Source of the DNA: Gerris lacustris
Taxonomy: Eukaryota; Arthropoda; Insecta; Hemiptera; Gerridae
Assembly (NCBI GenBank): GCA_951217055.1
Contig: OX578279.1
Span: 24,110,173-24,174,172, forward strand
Direction of reading: 5' to 3'
DNA length: 64,000 nucleotides
The notes beneath the pieces were generated by a model that was not told the origin of the DNA, did no database searches, and was given only the letters and a program-made list of their open reading frames with translations. Each line of letters begins with the position of its first letter. The stretch's first letter is position 1. Shown here piece by piece: positions 24,467-37,100 of the stretch. Both the position numbers and the translations under genes were made by a program.

Positions 24467-24815
24467 AACCCAAAGTATCTGCCAAATAATTTTAATGTCA
24501 AGCTCCATTTCTTTATTGGACATTTTGAGATGATGTCACTTTGTTTAAACTACCTACTCTTTAAACAAGGATGATAAGCGTTTGTTTTAAGTGTTCTTTG
24601 CACAAATGGAAAAATAACTCTCTTATCCACATGGAGAGATGAAGCAGTTGGGTTTAAGTTAACTAACTCCGTCATAAGTGTTTTCACATTAGACATAATC
24701 TCTTCTAAGCATATACTAAAGGTATGCGATACATTAGATCTTTTTGTGCGAAAAACTTTTAAAATAAACAGATAATTTCTCCTGTGTATGAAAGAGATTT
24801 TAATTGACATGTACA

Positions 24816-24821
24816 AATAAA
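24816..24821 (+). terminator. Polyadenylation signal of gene B
   Basis: AATAAA about 350 nt after the stop codon, in a 3' UTR stretch that matches gene A. Confidence 0.6.
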
Positions 24822-24849
24822 GAGAAGAACTGATTTTGTTTTTGTTCAT

Positions 24850-26558
24850 ATTACAATTCTGTTATAAGACACCTAAATTGTTTGATAAATCAAAATCTTT
24901 TGTAAGAAACCTCTACTTCATATAAATACTTTAATTGATTGCACCTATTGCCACATCAATTGCACTCTTTAGAGTAGGAATAGATATGGATGCCTTGCGG
25001 AATACAGCATTTTGATAAATATTGCACTAGCTGATAAAGTAAATTAGTTCCGGTTACTTTCTTATTATACAGTAAAAATATTTTATCTTTATCCGCTAAC
25101 TTCACTATTTTGATTTTATACTTAACTTAAAGGTAAAATAAAGGAAATTTGAACTAAGCTTTTATCACTACATAATGTATATTTACCTAAAGAATAACCA
25201 GTCAAAAAAAAAGAAGTCGAATTATGTTATAATATAACATCTTCACTCAATACTCAATGTTTTAAAACAGCAAGTACTTTAATATTTTGAATAATACTTT
25301 TAGATCTAAGATATAGGTACGGTAAAAATTTGTAAAAAATAAAACTTTTTTCAATTTCTATTTATGATCTGTATTTTTACTTTTTCTCGCCTCTGGTAGG
25401 AAAAGTATTGTTTTCACCCAATTTTTTTTATCGAGATTTCAACTGAATTATCCGTTTTGGGTGTTTTAAGACCTCCTGAGTGGTTTTCAGCATGACGTCT
25501 GTATGCGTGTATGTATGTATGTGTGTAATCATCGTAGCGCCCAGGGTATTTAACCTAAAGAGTTGTAACTTGGCAGAAAAATCAGTCTTTACTTCTATTT
25601 GTGCCGCCCGGAATATCAACATTTTCCGCAATCTTGAACCCAGTTTGCTGAGTCGGCAAAAATTTAAACAAAATCGAAAAGATTCCCGATCGAGTTGAAA
25701 TTTGGCACGAATGTGCCTCTCTGTATGACAAACAAATCTACCAAATTTAATGTTGATATTGGCCGCCATTTGGAAGTTACCGATTTTTGAATTTTATAAC
25801 TTTGACGGTTCATAATACCGAAAGTATAAATATGTTTTTGACAAATAGTATATCGTTGGAACCGGTAACAAATAAGCAACAAATAAAAAAAAACCAATGA
25901 AATTCCATTAATTAGTGTAAAAGTTAAAAGCGAACATAATTATTAATTAGTGCGATACTTTTGTTAAACGTCAAAGTTTGTTTACATCTGTCAAAATACC
26001 GCCAAAATTCAAATAATTAAATCAATTAAATAAAAAAAAATAAAAATAATGTATACATTTTTTTTTTAAAATGATAATAAAAAAATCAGTTAGTTCAAAA
26101 CGGGTTATCCATTCAGGTACTGACAACCATGATGCTTTCACTTTAGTGGCCTCTGAAGTGTGGATAAGTTCCGCGGTACCCCGTACCCGATTTTTTTTAG
26201 TTTTATTACAAAACACGACCTACGAAATAGAAGTTAGTTATATAAAAATATATTAAACTATTTTAACGGTATTATATCCAGAGGCACAGAATGATAAAGA
26301 ATATTTAGAAATTGGATTTTCCATAGCCATATACTTGAAACACTTATTTAATACACTAAGAAAATAAAAAATGTTTAAAATAATTAATAAATACCTGGAA
26401 GAAGCAGGAAAGCACTGCACTGTAAAACCCTGAAACAAACAAGACATAAATTAGTATAATAAAAAAAGGAAAGTAAAAGCTGGAATGGGCTATCTTTCTA
26501 GAAACAAAATAGTTCTAACCTTCAAAAACTGACCCATCCGTCCTATATTGTTCTAGTA
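24850..26558 (+). other. Intergenic between genes B and C, dispersed repeats only
   Basis: The stretch 25370-25530 holds a diverged relative of the ACTTTCTC family (CGCCTCTGGTAGGAAAAG, GACCTCCTGAGTGG), with a short TATG/TGTA array near 25505-25525. The region 26300-26420 resembles the gene A 3' flank. The open frames at 25428-25769 and 26071-26256 are repeat-derived or lack motifs. Confidence 0.5.
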
Positions 26559-26566
26559 CTGTAACA

Positions 26567-26945
26567 CAGGGGTGCCCAACCTTTTTTAATCAAGGGCCAC
26601 ATTGTCAACATTCAAAGGGAAGGCGGGCCGGGGGCCGTTGGTGTACCGGGGGGGGGTCCTCTCCCAGAAAATTTTAGAATTTTTACCCTCATAAAACACG
26701 TTTTTATGCTTCCTAGAAGGTTAAATTTCCGTTTTGGTTTTAGCTGAAACTCCATGTTAAAGGTTTTTTCTGTTACTAGCCTAGTTCTTTGTTTTAGTTT
26801 TATTTTTTTTCGGCATTAGGAAATTAATATATTTTAGATTCTCTGAATGCTTGTAAATTCTTCGTTTTTATGGCAACACGGCGGGCCACATAAAATCGGC
26901 TCGCGGGCCGGACCCGGCCCGCTGGCCGTAGGTTGGGCACGCCTG
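26567..26945 (+). mobile_element. Non-autonomous hAT (Charlie-like) element with perfect 8-bp TSD
   Basis: A 379-bp element with TIR CAGGGGTGCCCAAC, mirrored by GTTGGGCACGCCTG, flanked by the perfect direct repeat CTGTAACA (26559-26566 and 26946-26953). The CAGRGG... end followed by CAAC(C)TTTTT and GC-rich GGGCCGG subterminal tracts are classic for the hAT-Charlie group. It has no transposase ORF, so it would need a transposase supplied elsewhere. Confidence 0.88.
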
Positions 26946-27159
26946 CTGTAACACATCAAAATATTGAGTGGTATGTAATCATTATCTAAACAACAGGTCC
27001 AACCTGATTACAAGATAATTATATTTTAAAACACCTAATATAGTTTTTGGACAATTAAAACTGATACCTTGATAACTGATAGGCTTTATGAGTTTTATTT
27101 ACTATATGACATATGCCATATTTCACCAATTTACTGTTGATTATTCATCAAAGACATCG

Positions 27160-28180
27160 TTTATAGATGGGCAGACACAGAATAGCCAAACAAACTTATG
27201 GAAAATATCAAAAGTGAAGAGGCAAGAACAACCTTGGAAGACAATGTAAAAGCTATGTCATGTAAAACGTTGTCTAACAGCACGAAAAGCCCTTAGATAA
27301 ACTAACTAAACATGAGGTACTTAAAATAGCAAGTGGAAGGGTTGGATAAAAAAGAAATTAAGGAAGGGTAATTACAAGGAGACTATTTGCAGAGGGTACG
27401 ATTGTACGATCCCAAAGACAACACTGACTAAACCAAAAGTCATTCGTGATCTAATGACAGAGTCAATTAAAAGAAGAGTATTGAAGTGCTAAGCTTAGCC
27501 AAAGGAAAAATCAAACGAAATACTCATTACACCTACAGTTCATAATGTGTATACTACTGACCGAGACATAGCGTTACAAACAGACAGACGGAGAGACGGG
27601 CAGTCAGGCAAGAGCAGGAATGTATAAGGGTCCTTTTTCTGCTTAAGGACCCTAACAAGACTATAGATAGTCACTACACGTTTCCTTAAAAGGAAATGAA
27701 TCGATTTTGAAGAAACTTATTCTCCAGAAGTGAAAATGGATGTGAATAAAGCTTTTCTAAATAAATATGAGAAAGATGATATCTATATCAAAATCAGCCA
27801 GAAGGATCAAAGAAGGAGAATGGAATGGTAAGGAAAATGAATAAATATCAGTGGTCTACGACAGGCATCCAGGTGAACGTCTTCATGAGACATTATAGAC
27901 TTGAATTTTAAACAGTCTGAAAATTATAGTTATTTGTCATAGGACATTTTCATGGCCCTATAACATATCTTTTAATTATTTTTATAGTATTTCATTTTTT
28001 ACGGTGAGGCAATGACTGCTAAGAAAATTGATGTTATAGTAACTTAATGGAAGTTAAAATAACTAAGAATGAAGATTTAATTGTTCCTAACTTAAGAAGT
28101 AATTTGTTATCTGCCAGAAAAATTGAAATTTAGAATAGTTGAAAAAGGAAATTTCCGTATTTCTATTACCTATCTTTTCC
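27160..28180 (+). other. Degenerate retroelement-like intergenic stretch
   Basis: The stretch 27160-27300 weakly resembles the LINE tail at 6795-6900 (GAAGAGGCAAGAACAACC, TGGAAGACAATGTAAAA). No frame longer than 60 codons persists. The rest has no recognisable content. Confidence 0.35.
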
Positions 28181-28190
28181 ATCATTCTGG

Positions 28191-28415
28191 CTAAAGAAAA
28201 ACTTCAGCCAGTTCTAAAAAGTTGAAATGTTTGTCCAAGATGGTGGCCAACTTGGATTTACCCTGGTTCAAAAGTGCAGATGCGGTGTTGCATCCACTGA
28301 TCGCATGTATAAAAAGCACTACCCCAGGATAGTGTTGAGAAGGTCCATGGGGTTGAATAATGACAACGCAGAAAATTTCAATTATTATACGAGCATCGGG
28401 CGCATAAAAATGCAT
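28191..28415 (-). pseudogene. Fragment of a transposon-associated protein (HAISGCNTASAL motif)
   Basis: The minus-strand frame contains FIHAISGCNTASALLNQGKS. A HA(L/I)SGCDT(T/V)SA...GK block recurs in many uncharacterised repetitive proteins of animals. Here the usual D is N, and the frame is open on both sides for only 74 codons, so it is a decayed piece. Identification rests on one motif. Confidence 0.45.
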
Positions 28416-28439
28416 AGGTGCATAAGAATGCTTGAACGG

Positions 28440-28600
28440 ACAACACAGTCCAAGAAGTTAGCCAGAGCATTGGTAAAAGAAACATGTATACCAAATTTCA
28501 ACTACATCGGTCAACTTTTACTTAAGTTATCATCATACACGTAAACGTAACTAGCAGACAAAAAGGAAGAGTGCATATTTCGTTAAATGTAAAAAGCTGC
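28440..28600 (+). repeat. Partial copy of the TACCAAATTTCAAC...GGTCAACTTTTAC family
   Basis: Shares AACATGTATACCAAATTTCA, ATCGGTCAACTTTTAC and the TTTCGTTAAATGTA tail with the fuller copies at 41234-41995 and 50332-51110. Confidence 0.6.
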
Positions 28601-29099
28601 CTTAAATAAACTTCAAAGTCATCAACCATTGCAGCCCTCGTTGGATGAGTATTGTTTTCTATACTTGACAAAATTCAAGACTAAAACGAAAATTAACTCA
28701 ATGGGTGTACGGAGTTCGGCGAAGACTCACATTTTAGCAAATTAATTCTTATTTAAAGAGGAAACCCCTAACTTTTTCTGTCAGACACAGATTTTAGGTT
28801 AGGAGATATTGAGCAAAAAGTAAAAATAATGAAAAATATGTGCCGTTTTTGGGGGTAATACGCTACGCAGCTCGCACCGGTCTTTCAAAGTTACAAACTT
28901 GGTTGCCTATTCCATTGGCTTAGAGCTTAGGTCCTAAAGCATATAGAAAAATTAGATCTGACCTCTGGTAGGTGACCTTTTGCTAGGTCGGATGTATGAA
29001 TTGTATACATTTATTCAATAGTATACTTAAACTCATTGCGTGAACATTAAAATATTATAAACCATTAAAATATTTACATAAGAATTTAATTTTGAAAAC

Positions 29100-29541
29100 A
29101 TGAAAGTGTAGTGAATTTTGTTGCATGATTTGTCTTTATCTATTTGCATCTTTGCATTTTCTAAGGTGATCAAATTGACTCATCTACTTCATAAACGATA
29201 GAAATTAAAGAGCACGCTTATTCAGATCCAGATATCAAAAAGTCAACAATACGGTGTTTTCAGCTGGTTTAAAAGTAAATAAATGTTCGTGACAATTGGG
29301 AATCAAGAATTTTCAGTTTTGAAAGAGTTGAATCAATGAAAACTAATACCTTCAGTATTTGATGGCAAGTTGTATAGAACGTTTTTAGAAAGTGAACTGT
29401 CCTGATGAGCAAGCAATCGAAAAGTGATACAAATTTTAATTCCTAACATGGCATACCCATAAAAAATATTGAAAATACATGGTAATAAGAGATTTTTTTA
29501 AAAAATATTACATATACTTCCCTTCATAATGTAGGTTCGAC
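29100..29541 (+). promoter_or_regulatory. Duplicated 5' flank of gene C with conserved donor
   Basis: Counterpart of 8530-9050 upstream of gene B. The block ends TAGGTTCGAC|gtaagc. If the non-coding exon is real, gene C has a 1.49-kb first intron (29542-31026) and gene B one of 2.65 kb, lengthened by the repeats at 9338-10768. Confidence 0.4.
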
Positions 29542-30573
29542 GTAAGCACCTTAAGACATTATTATTTAAATATTATCTATTATAATAATTAATTAATTAT
29601 TAAGTATAATTAATTATTAAGTATTTATTAATTATTATTTTGAATTTTACTTTGTATTAATTTGCTATATAATAAATTCCTTTTAAGACATGCCAATACT
29701 ATACACAAGACACAACTGTACTGCTCTGCGTCTCAATGTACGCCAATGTAATTCAAATAAATTGCTAATAATCTTAGTCAAATTAAGTAAAACCACAAAC
29801 AAAAAAATATACAAAAGATGGATGAATCAAGATGTAATTTCGGTTTGGACACAATTAAAAAATTATGTAGTAGGGTATTCACATGCATTTATTTATATGA
29901 TTGCATTATAAATACTTCAATTACATCATTACTTGCTAATATTCATTATTAAATTACATTAAAAAGCTCTGTAATTAAAAACATCAATTATATTAAAAAT
30001 AGGTTAGCCAGGCAAAATAACTTGACAACCAGCGTTGTTGTTCTCATTCTGCCGTTAGGGATCCATGTTCTGGAATTAACGGATTTACGTTATTTTAAAG
30101 TAAGCTACTTACATGGTTTCAATGGCGTTGAAATAGACTACGTTTAAAACGAATTAAATAAAAATCGTCAGAATAACTCATTTTGATGGGCTCTACTAAA
30201 ATTTAGGGTGAAACTTTATTTTTCGATTTCGCCAGATAAACGATATCAAAATAAAAAAAAAAATAAGCTATAACGACGCAATTAAGAACAATAATTACAT
30301 AATTGGAATTTTTAAAATGATGTTAGTTTTATATAATCCAATAAATTATGAACGTGCGACAAATAATTACAGGCACTAGATATCCGATCACTCTTTAATG
30401 CTTTAGGCAATATTATAAATACACCTCAAAGAATTATCTTCAACCATAGCCTTACAACAATTACAAAATAATATAGATATTTGCAATCAAAGAAATTAGC
30501 CACCATCAATGTTTTGATAATAATGATGGAAGATAACACTCTAATTGGATTTTGCTGCTAAATCAGTCTGCAT

Positions 30574-30874
30574 CTAGTTAAACTATAAACTATGTAGTAG
30601 TATAATCTAGTTAAACTATAAACTGTGTAGTAGTATAATCTAGTTAAACTATAAACTATGTTGTAGTTTAATATAGATAAACTATAAACTATGTTGCAGT
30701 GTAAATTAGTTAAACTATAAACTATGTTGTAGTGTAATATAGATAAACTATAAACTATGTTGTAGTATAATCTAATTTAACTATAAACTATGTTGCAGTG
30801 TAGTGTAATATAGTTAAACTATTAACTATGTTGTAATGATATCTAGTTAAACTATAAGCTATGTTGTAGTGTAA
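30574..30874 (+). repeat. 33-bp minisatellite, about nine units
   Basis: The unit consensus starts TAGTTAAACTATAAACTATG and continues TTGTAGTGTAAT. Units differ at a few positions; one carries a small GTGTA expansion, and the last two are shorter. It lies upstream of the gene C leader exon and has no counterpart upstream of gene B. Confidence 0.9.
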
Positions 30875-31032
30875 CTAAGTTCCACAAAACAAACAACGTT
30901 AAAGTTCGAGCGTGAGATTTGATTTATACTCAAAACTTATTAGCAATTAAAATTAATTAAAAATATGACATTTACAGGAAAGAAAGCGCTGATAAGTTGA
31001 ATAATATTGTAAGAAATTTTATTTAGCTAGAA

Positions 31033-31059
31033 ATGGACGAAGAAGAGACTAACAGGTAG
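31033..31059 (+). CDS. Short upstream ORF in the gene C leader
   Basis: ATG GAC ... AGG TAG encodes MDEEETNR, six nucleotides into the predicted leader exon and 46 nt before the main ATG. Gene B has ATAAACG at this place, so it lacks the ATG while the rest of the leader is conserved. If translated, it would be expected to lower translation of gene C only. Confidence 0.45.
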   Translation: MDEEETNR

Positions 31060-31105
31060 ATACAGTGTAGTTCATCTAAAGTCTAAACACACATCTGAAG
31101 GCGCT

Positions 31106-34100
31106 ATGGATAACTATCTGGAGAACTCGTCTATGCACGGCCTTAAATATATTAGCTCGAAGACTCCATCTATGTTTCAAAGGTGTGGACTACTTACATA
31201 ATACATTTTCAATAAGAAGTCAAAAAACATGTTTAGGCCTTAGGTACTGCATACAAAAATCGAAATGCAATTTAACATTAATAAATTAAATTTAATCAAA
31301 AGTAGCTTCTGTAGGCAATACTCAAAATACATTTAATTCTGATTACATACAGTTTTGTACAACTTGCACTTATTATTACAAATTGTACAACTTGCATAAT
31401 ATGCCAGTTGTCGATTACGAATGTTTTAGGTGTCTTGCTTACTCCTTTTTCCAAAATAAAAATAACATTTTATAATTTATTTTTTGATAAATGTGTTTGT
31501 GGTAATTAGACTTCCTTAATATGTATAACATACAAATTACAATAGTCTTCTCCCCACAGTATATGGCTCTGGCATCTGACTCACGATTAGTTATTATTGT
31601 GCTCAAAATCTTCAGTCCATTAAACATTGTAAACCATTTCTAAACCTATCGATAAGCCTTTCAAACCTCAATTTTTAGTGTTAGTGGATCGTCACTTTTT
31701 CATAAATTTATTTCTTCTAAATTTTTTTTTTAAAAAATACTACAAACTTATGGCAGTTGTATAAAACATTCGTAGAACCTAGATAATGTAAAATATAAAT
31801 TCGAAACCGAGTAATATTATTTACATCTGAATTGAAATAGACAATAAATAAATAAACCATTTTATTGAGCATTAAAATATACTATTTACATACATCTTGA
31901 TCCCTATAAATTTACTCAAATCAGCTACCACTGTGGTAGCCTATGTGGACTTTGAATTCCCAAACCATAGTTTTTTAAACAAATACATACATAATTTTAA
32001 ATATAAGTTATATTATAACAGTCATTAACAAATTTGTACTCTTATATTTTCCAACTTAATCACATGTATGATACCAACAAGTCTATATTATTGCAATAAA
32101 CTAGTATTTCCTAATAGAATAGGACTTATAAATTATTTCCATATAAAAAACAACAAATATCTGAACAACATCTAAATAAATATAATGAAACACAACATTA
32201 ACAAAGAATACATAAAATTACTTAGTGACAATAAACACCCATAACCAATAATCAAAATAAGATCCCACAGAAGTACATAATTTAGTTTAAGGGAGCCAGG
32301 GTGGCCGAGGTAGCAAAGACACCGGCAGCTATCACTGAGTCGAGGCAACTCGAGGTCGTGGGTTCGATCCCGGGCCGTGATACACTGAATGCATCTATGA
32401 ATCGCGGACGGAGCAGGGCGAGGACACCCCATGAGAGGTTCTCTTCCCCCACGTCGTCTAGTGGGTTCGATCCGTGTCATGAGATGTGATCTGTATCTAT
32501 GGTTCGAGGTCGGAGTAGGGCGAGGGGACCCCCTGAGGGGTCCTCTTCCCCCACACTTTGAAACACGCTCATATAGCTTACTAATGCCACTCCTCCTCAT
32601 ACACTTTTCCTATCCTTCTCCATTCACTTCTATCTATAGCCAACTTATTTCTTTGTCCCATCTCATTCTTGGTCTTCCTCTTTTCCTTTTATTTTCCATT
32701 GGAGGGTTTTCAATGGAAAATAAAAGGAAATTTGTGATAAATAAATATAAATAAAATAAAATATTAGATTGGGTAATCTAATATTTTTCTGGTCCATCTT
32801 CCCGTCTCTAGTCCTAACCAAATGACCTGCCCATTTCCACTTCCTGGAGATAATATCTCTTCCTATATCCTCAATTTTTGTATGTTCCCGTATCCATATA
32901 TTTGTCCTCCGTTCCTTCCTACTAATCCTTAGCATACTTCTTTCCATTCAAAAACTTAGTATACTTCGTTAGTTAACTTAGTTTTACTTTCATATGTATT
33001 GTAATGTTGGATGGGAATAAGTTCTTATATTTCATAAATGCCCGCCATCCTGGACCAATCCGCATTTTTATTTCCTTGTTAGTATTTTCCTCATTCCTAT
33101 AAGTTTGCCTAAATAAAACATTATCCCTCTAATTTCTATTTGTAAGTCCTCCTGGCAGTTGACATTCATCAAATTGGTGTTATCCGCATTAATTTTTAGG
33201 CCTACTCCCCTGGCACTTGATGACAGCCTATTAAACATTTTCCTTACCTCTATTTTCGATTTACCAATTAGCACTACGTCGTTTGCAAATTTAATTACAT
33301 TCAGTTTTTCACCGTTAACATTTAACATTAATCCCAAAACAATGCCATTCTAGCTTTTTTTTGGACGTTTGGCTGACGGAACATCTCCTTGAAGTAAACC
33401 TTTTTCAAGAAATATTGAATTCGCCTGGTTTTCCAATCTTTGCGCGTTTATGGATGTAGCTTAACAGTTCAATGTAAATGTCGTCAATTCCAAAGGACCG
33501 CATTGCTTTTTCTATATATGCCAGGTAGACACTGTCAAAGGCTTTTTCAAAATCAATAAATAATAATGTAAGGGAAAAGTTGTATTCTACAGCCTTTAAC
33601 AGTAATTGTTGAATCACAAGTAATTGCATCACAGGTAGAAAGAATAATTATTTTTAAAGCCAACTTGGTCAACTGGAGAATGAAAATCCAACTGCTACGT
33701 TATCCTTGTAGTGATGAAGCTCGTAAATAACTTATAACTCATAGAAATGGAAACTATTTCAAAAAAAGAAAAGATTATAAAAAAGTAATTCAGTTTTAAA
33801 AATTGAATACATTGCTTACGCCTAATGATATATGTAATACAATTATACTTTACTAGACTGTTTAACTGTTTAGTCACTATTATAATTGGGCGTGAACATA
33901 TGTGTGGAACATGTGCCATCTTTTTAGGAATTGAAAGATATGTTAGTAATCAGATAGTTATAGGATCAATAGAGAACACTTTTTATCCTCTCTAACATTC
34001 ATCCTTTACACTTGATAACCATCATTGTAAAAAAAAGAAAAAAAAGAAAAGATAAGCATTCTTTGAAAAAAAGGGGTTTCTTTATTTTAATTACACATTT

Positions 34101-37100
34101 ATCGACACCAGTGTGCATAGCGAAGTCTATTGTATTGATATTATGACGATTGTGTGGAAATGTGTAAATAAAATTGTAAACATGTTATATTTATCCCAAT
34201 GTAATTTGTCTTTAAAAGGTTGGCCTGGTCGGCAGCCGTATTAATTGCAATTGGATCGGCAGGTTACTTCATCTCACAGGTATTCCTGAGGTGGAGAGAC
34301 AGCCCGGTACTTATGGTTTTATCACCAACTACAATAGCTATAACAACAATACCCTTCCCAGCTCTGGTTATATGCAACGCCAACAATGCACGAAGATCCA
34401 AAGTTGAAAAATATTTTAAAAGGTAATATAATGATGTAACTTTAGCATCAAATTAGTTGTTTCTGCCGAAATGTTGTAAAATTTGCTTATAGTGATTAAA
34501 ACTTAGAGTATAAAGTTAGTTCGGAAAAAATCCGCAAGTTATTTTATTTGTGTTGACATGACCCACATTTACGATCTTCATTTTGACAGGTTTCAAATTT
34601 ATGGTTTTTTATTTTAGTACCTGGTATGGGTGATAAAATTGTTAAAATGTTCAAGAATGATTAGGCTTTTATGTTATGAAAAAAGTAATTTTACTTTTAA
34701 GAGATAAACATTGAATAACAGCGAAAAAGGAAAAGTCTTAGAATAATACTATATATACAAGGAGCATAGAATCGGAATCCTAAGCAATTGCTGATAGAGA
34801 CAGAAGCCAACTTTTGCCGAGAGGTTGTGTCCTTAAAACCAGGCTGCCAACATAACAACACTCATTTTTTTCATTATACTGGAGAAGGTTGGACATAGTT
34901 TTGTAACTATTCAAAGCCCGCTCACAAACAATCAAGAAGACTATAAGATACCAGAAAGTAAGCAACTATAAAACATTATATTATAACACGATCTGACAAG
35001 CTGTCAACAAAGACTAATATTATTCTACAAAGACAAACCCTGCCATTGGTTATTGTTTACGTTTCACTCTGACGTCATTTTTTTCACCTCGCACGGCATG
35101 ATATAATAAACATTATTTTCAGCATATTTCAAGCTAAAAATAAGATAAAGCACAATAAAAATATTACAATAAACGAAACTAACTATCAATAACTAAAATT
35201 TACTAAAAATTAAATTAAAAAACCGAAGGCAAATAATTTTAGAGTAATGACGTCACAAATTTCAAAAATGAATTTTTAGAACGCGGGTTAAGGGACACAA
35301 CCAAAGTTGGCTTCAATGTTATCAGTGATCCTCCTTCTATATATTGTATTATTCGAAGGGAAAAGTAAACAAAGAAATAAATTAATTGACGTGTGATAAC
35401 CAGGTTTGGTTACCTGTGTCCTAGGTTTCGGTGATTTTTTTCTGTATCTGTCCTTCTTTATTTGTACTCATTTTTCTTCTCTTACCGTCCCCTACACGAG
35501 GGCATATCGATGGCACGGTTTAGATTCGGTGTTGGCGAGATCCGTTGTACAAAGATTTGTCCTTTTAATAGGTTTAAGATCACCTGTCTAGTTGGTTGTC
35601 ATTTATATGAAGTAAATAAATTCGGAACTATTTTTTTTTTTTTCACTAACATTATATATAACATTAACTTATATATTTTCAAAACTACATATGATTCAAC
35701 AGAAAATTTAAAAACGTAGTATATAAAAAGTTCTTTTTATCTTGTAATTATCCTCTTTAAGATTTAATTTTAACTCTCCATGTACGTTACTTAAGTTTAA
35801 CAAAGTAGGGTAAAAAATAATCTTCAAGGCATGAGACTCAAAAGAGATTGCATGGAACCTTCAACGGGCAATATAATCGTAAAGATATTGAAGTGAATTC
35901 GACTTAAAAATATTTTTTCTAAAAAAAAAAAAAAAGTAAGTAAAATAGGCTGATTACTTAGTAGGATACATTATTAGGACATAAATTAGTAGGATCATCT
36001 GTGGGCCAGTCTCTAACTATCCACCAAATCTGAGCAGCAAAATCGGTTCATTAGACCTTGAAAATTGATATTTGACAGATTTTTACGGTTGCGCCTGAGC
36101 AGTGGCTACTTAAAATCAAATGGCAATGATATAGGGCATGACCTGCACAATCCCTGAAAATGTCATCTAAATCGGATGAAAATTGTGGAAGTTATGCGTG
36201 CGGCAATGATCACACGTTTACCCGTGCGCAGTGGCTACAACTGATCCGATCTTGATGAAATTTATAAGAAATCATCCAAATGTGAGCGAAATCGGACCAT
36301 TAGGTCGCGAGAAATTGACGAGTGGAGGATTCCACGTTTGCTCATTTGGAGAGGCTATCACTGATCTTCGACCGATGAAAATCATAGGGGACTATCTACG
36401 GCCTAAACTGCGTAATCCCTGAAAATTTCATTAAAAGCGGATGAAAATTGTCGAAGTTAAATTTGTTCAGGAAGCTCTAAAACGTTAAACGCGAGTGAAA
36501 ATTTTGATTGTGGAGGGAAACAATGCTTCCGCTACCTTGGTAGTCATTGAAGCAAAAAATCTTTGAGTAGTTCAGACACAAAAAAGGGTTTGCAGGGAAC
36601 CTTTAACGGGCATTATAATCGCCAAGATATGATGCAAATTCAACTTCAAAATATTTTTGCAAAAAACAAACAAAAAATAACACGTCGAATTATTACCACA
36701 TTATCTTTTAGCGAATTTCCAAAGAAAATTGCGCTATTGCAGTGGCTTCCAAAACTTTGTAATGCGAATTTTTGAAAAAATTTTCCATGGAAATCCGTTT
36801 TAGACTATTCTAAAATTTAACACTTTTTTATGCATGTATGTATATATGTATGTATGTGTCACTGCAGACGATATCTCCCCTTAGGATGCATTTAAAATTT
36901 TCAAACAAATTTTAAAATGTCAATAATATCAAAAGAAAGGATGAATTCGTTGGCCAGAATTTTTAGAGTTCATTTAGGTGTCAAATTTTTACAATTTAGG
37001 GTCAAAAATAGCATAAAAACGTGTTTTTCCATTTTACCCCCCTTTTATATGAAAATATAATAAAAGTGTACATAACAACAATTACTGTACTCTTAAAGAG

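Larger units (their letters stand above)
11704..24821 (+). other. Transcribed span of gene B (leader exon to polyA signal)
   Basis: The coding leader exon probably starts at 11704 after the acceptor TTATTTAG. The same acceptor and following CTAGAAAT occur in gene C at 31027. The 79-nt leader before the ATG is conserved between B and C. A second candidate 5' splice donor, GCGCTG|gtaagt near 11678, is intact in B but reads ataagt in C. The transcript should end shortly after AATAAA at 24816-24821. Confidence 0.45.

Noticed and set aside
30574..30874. Regular repeats resembling a CRISPR array
   Set aside because: Units are contiguous with no unique spacers, and the surrounding genes are eukaryotic; this is a minisatellite.
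32172..32600. 142-codon minus-strand ORF
   Set aside because: It lies inside the tRNA-derived SINE; its low-complexity Arg/Pro-rich product reflects GC-rich repeat sequence.
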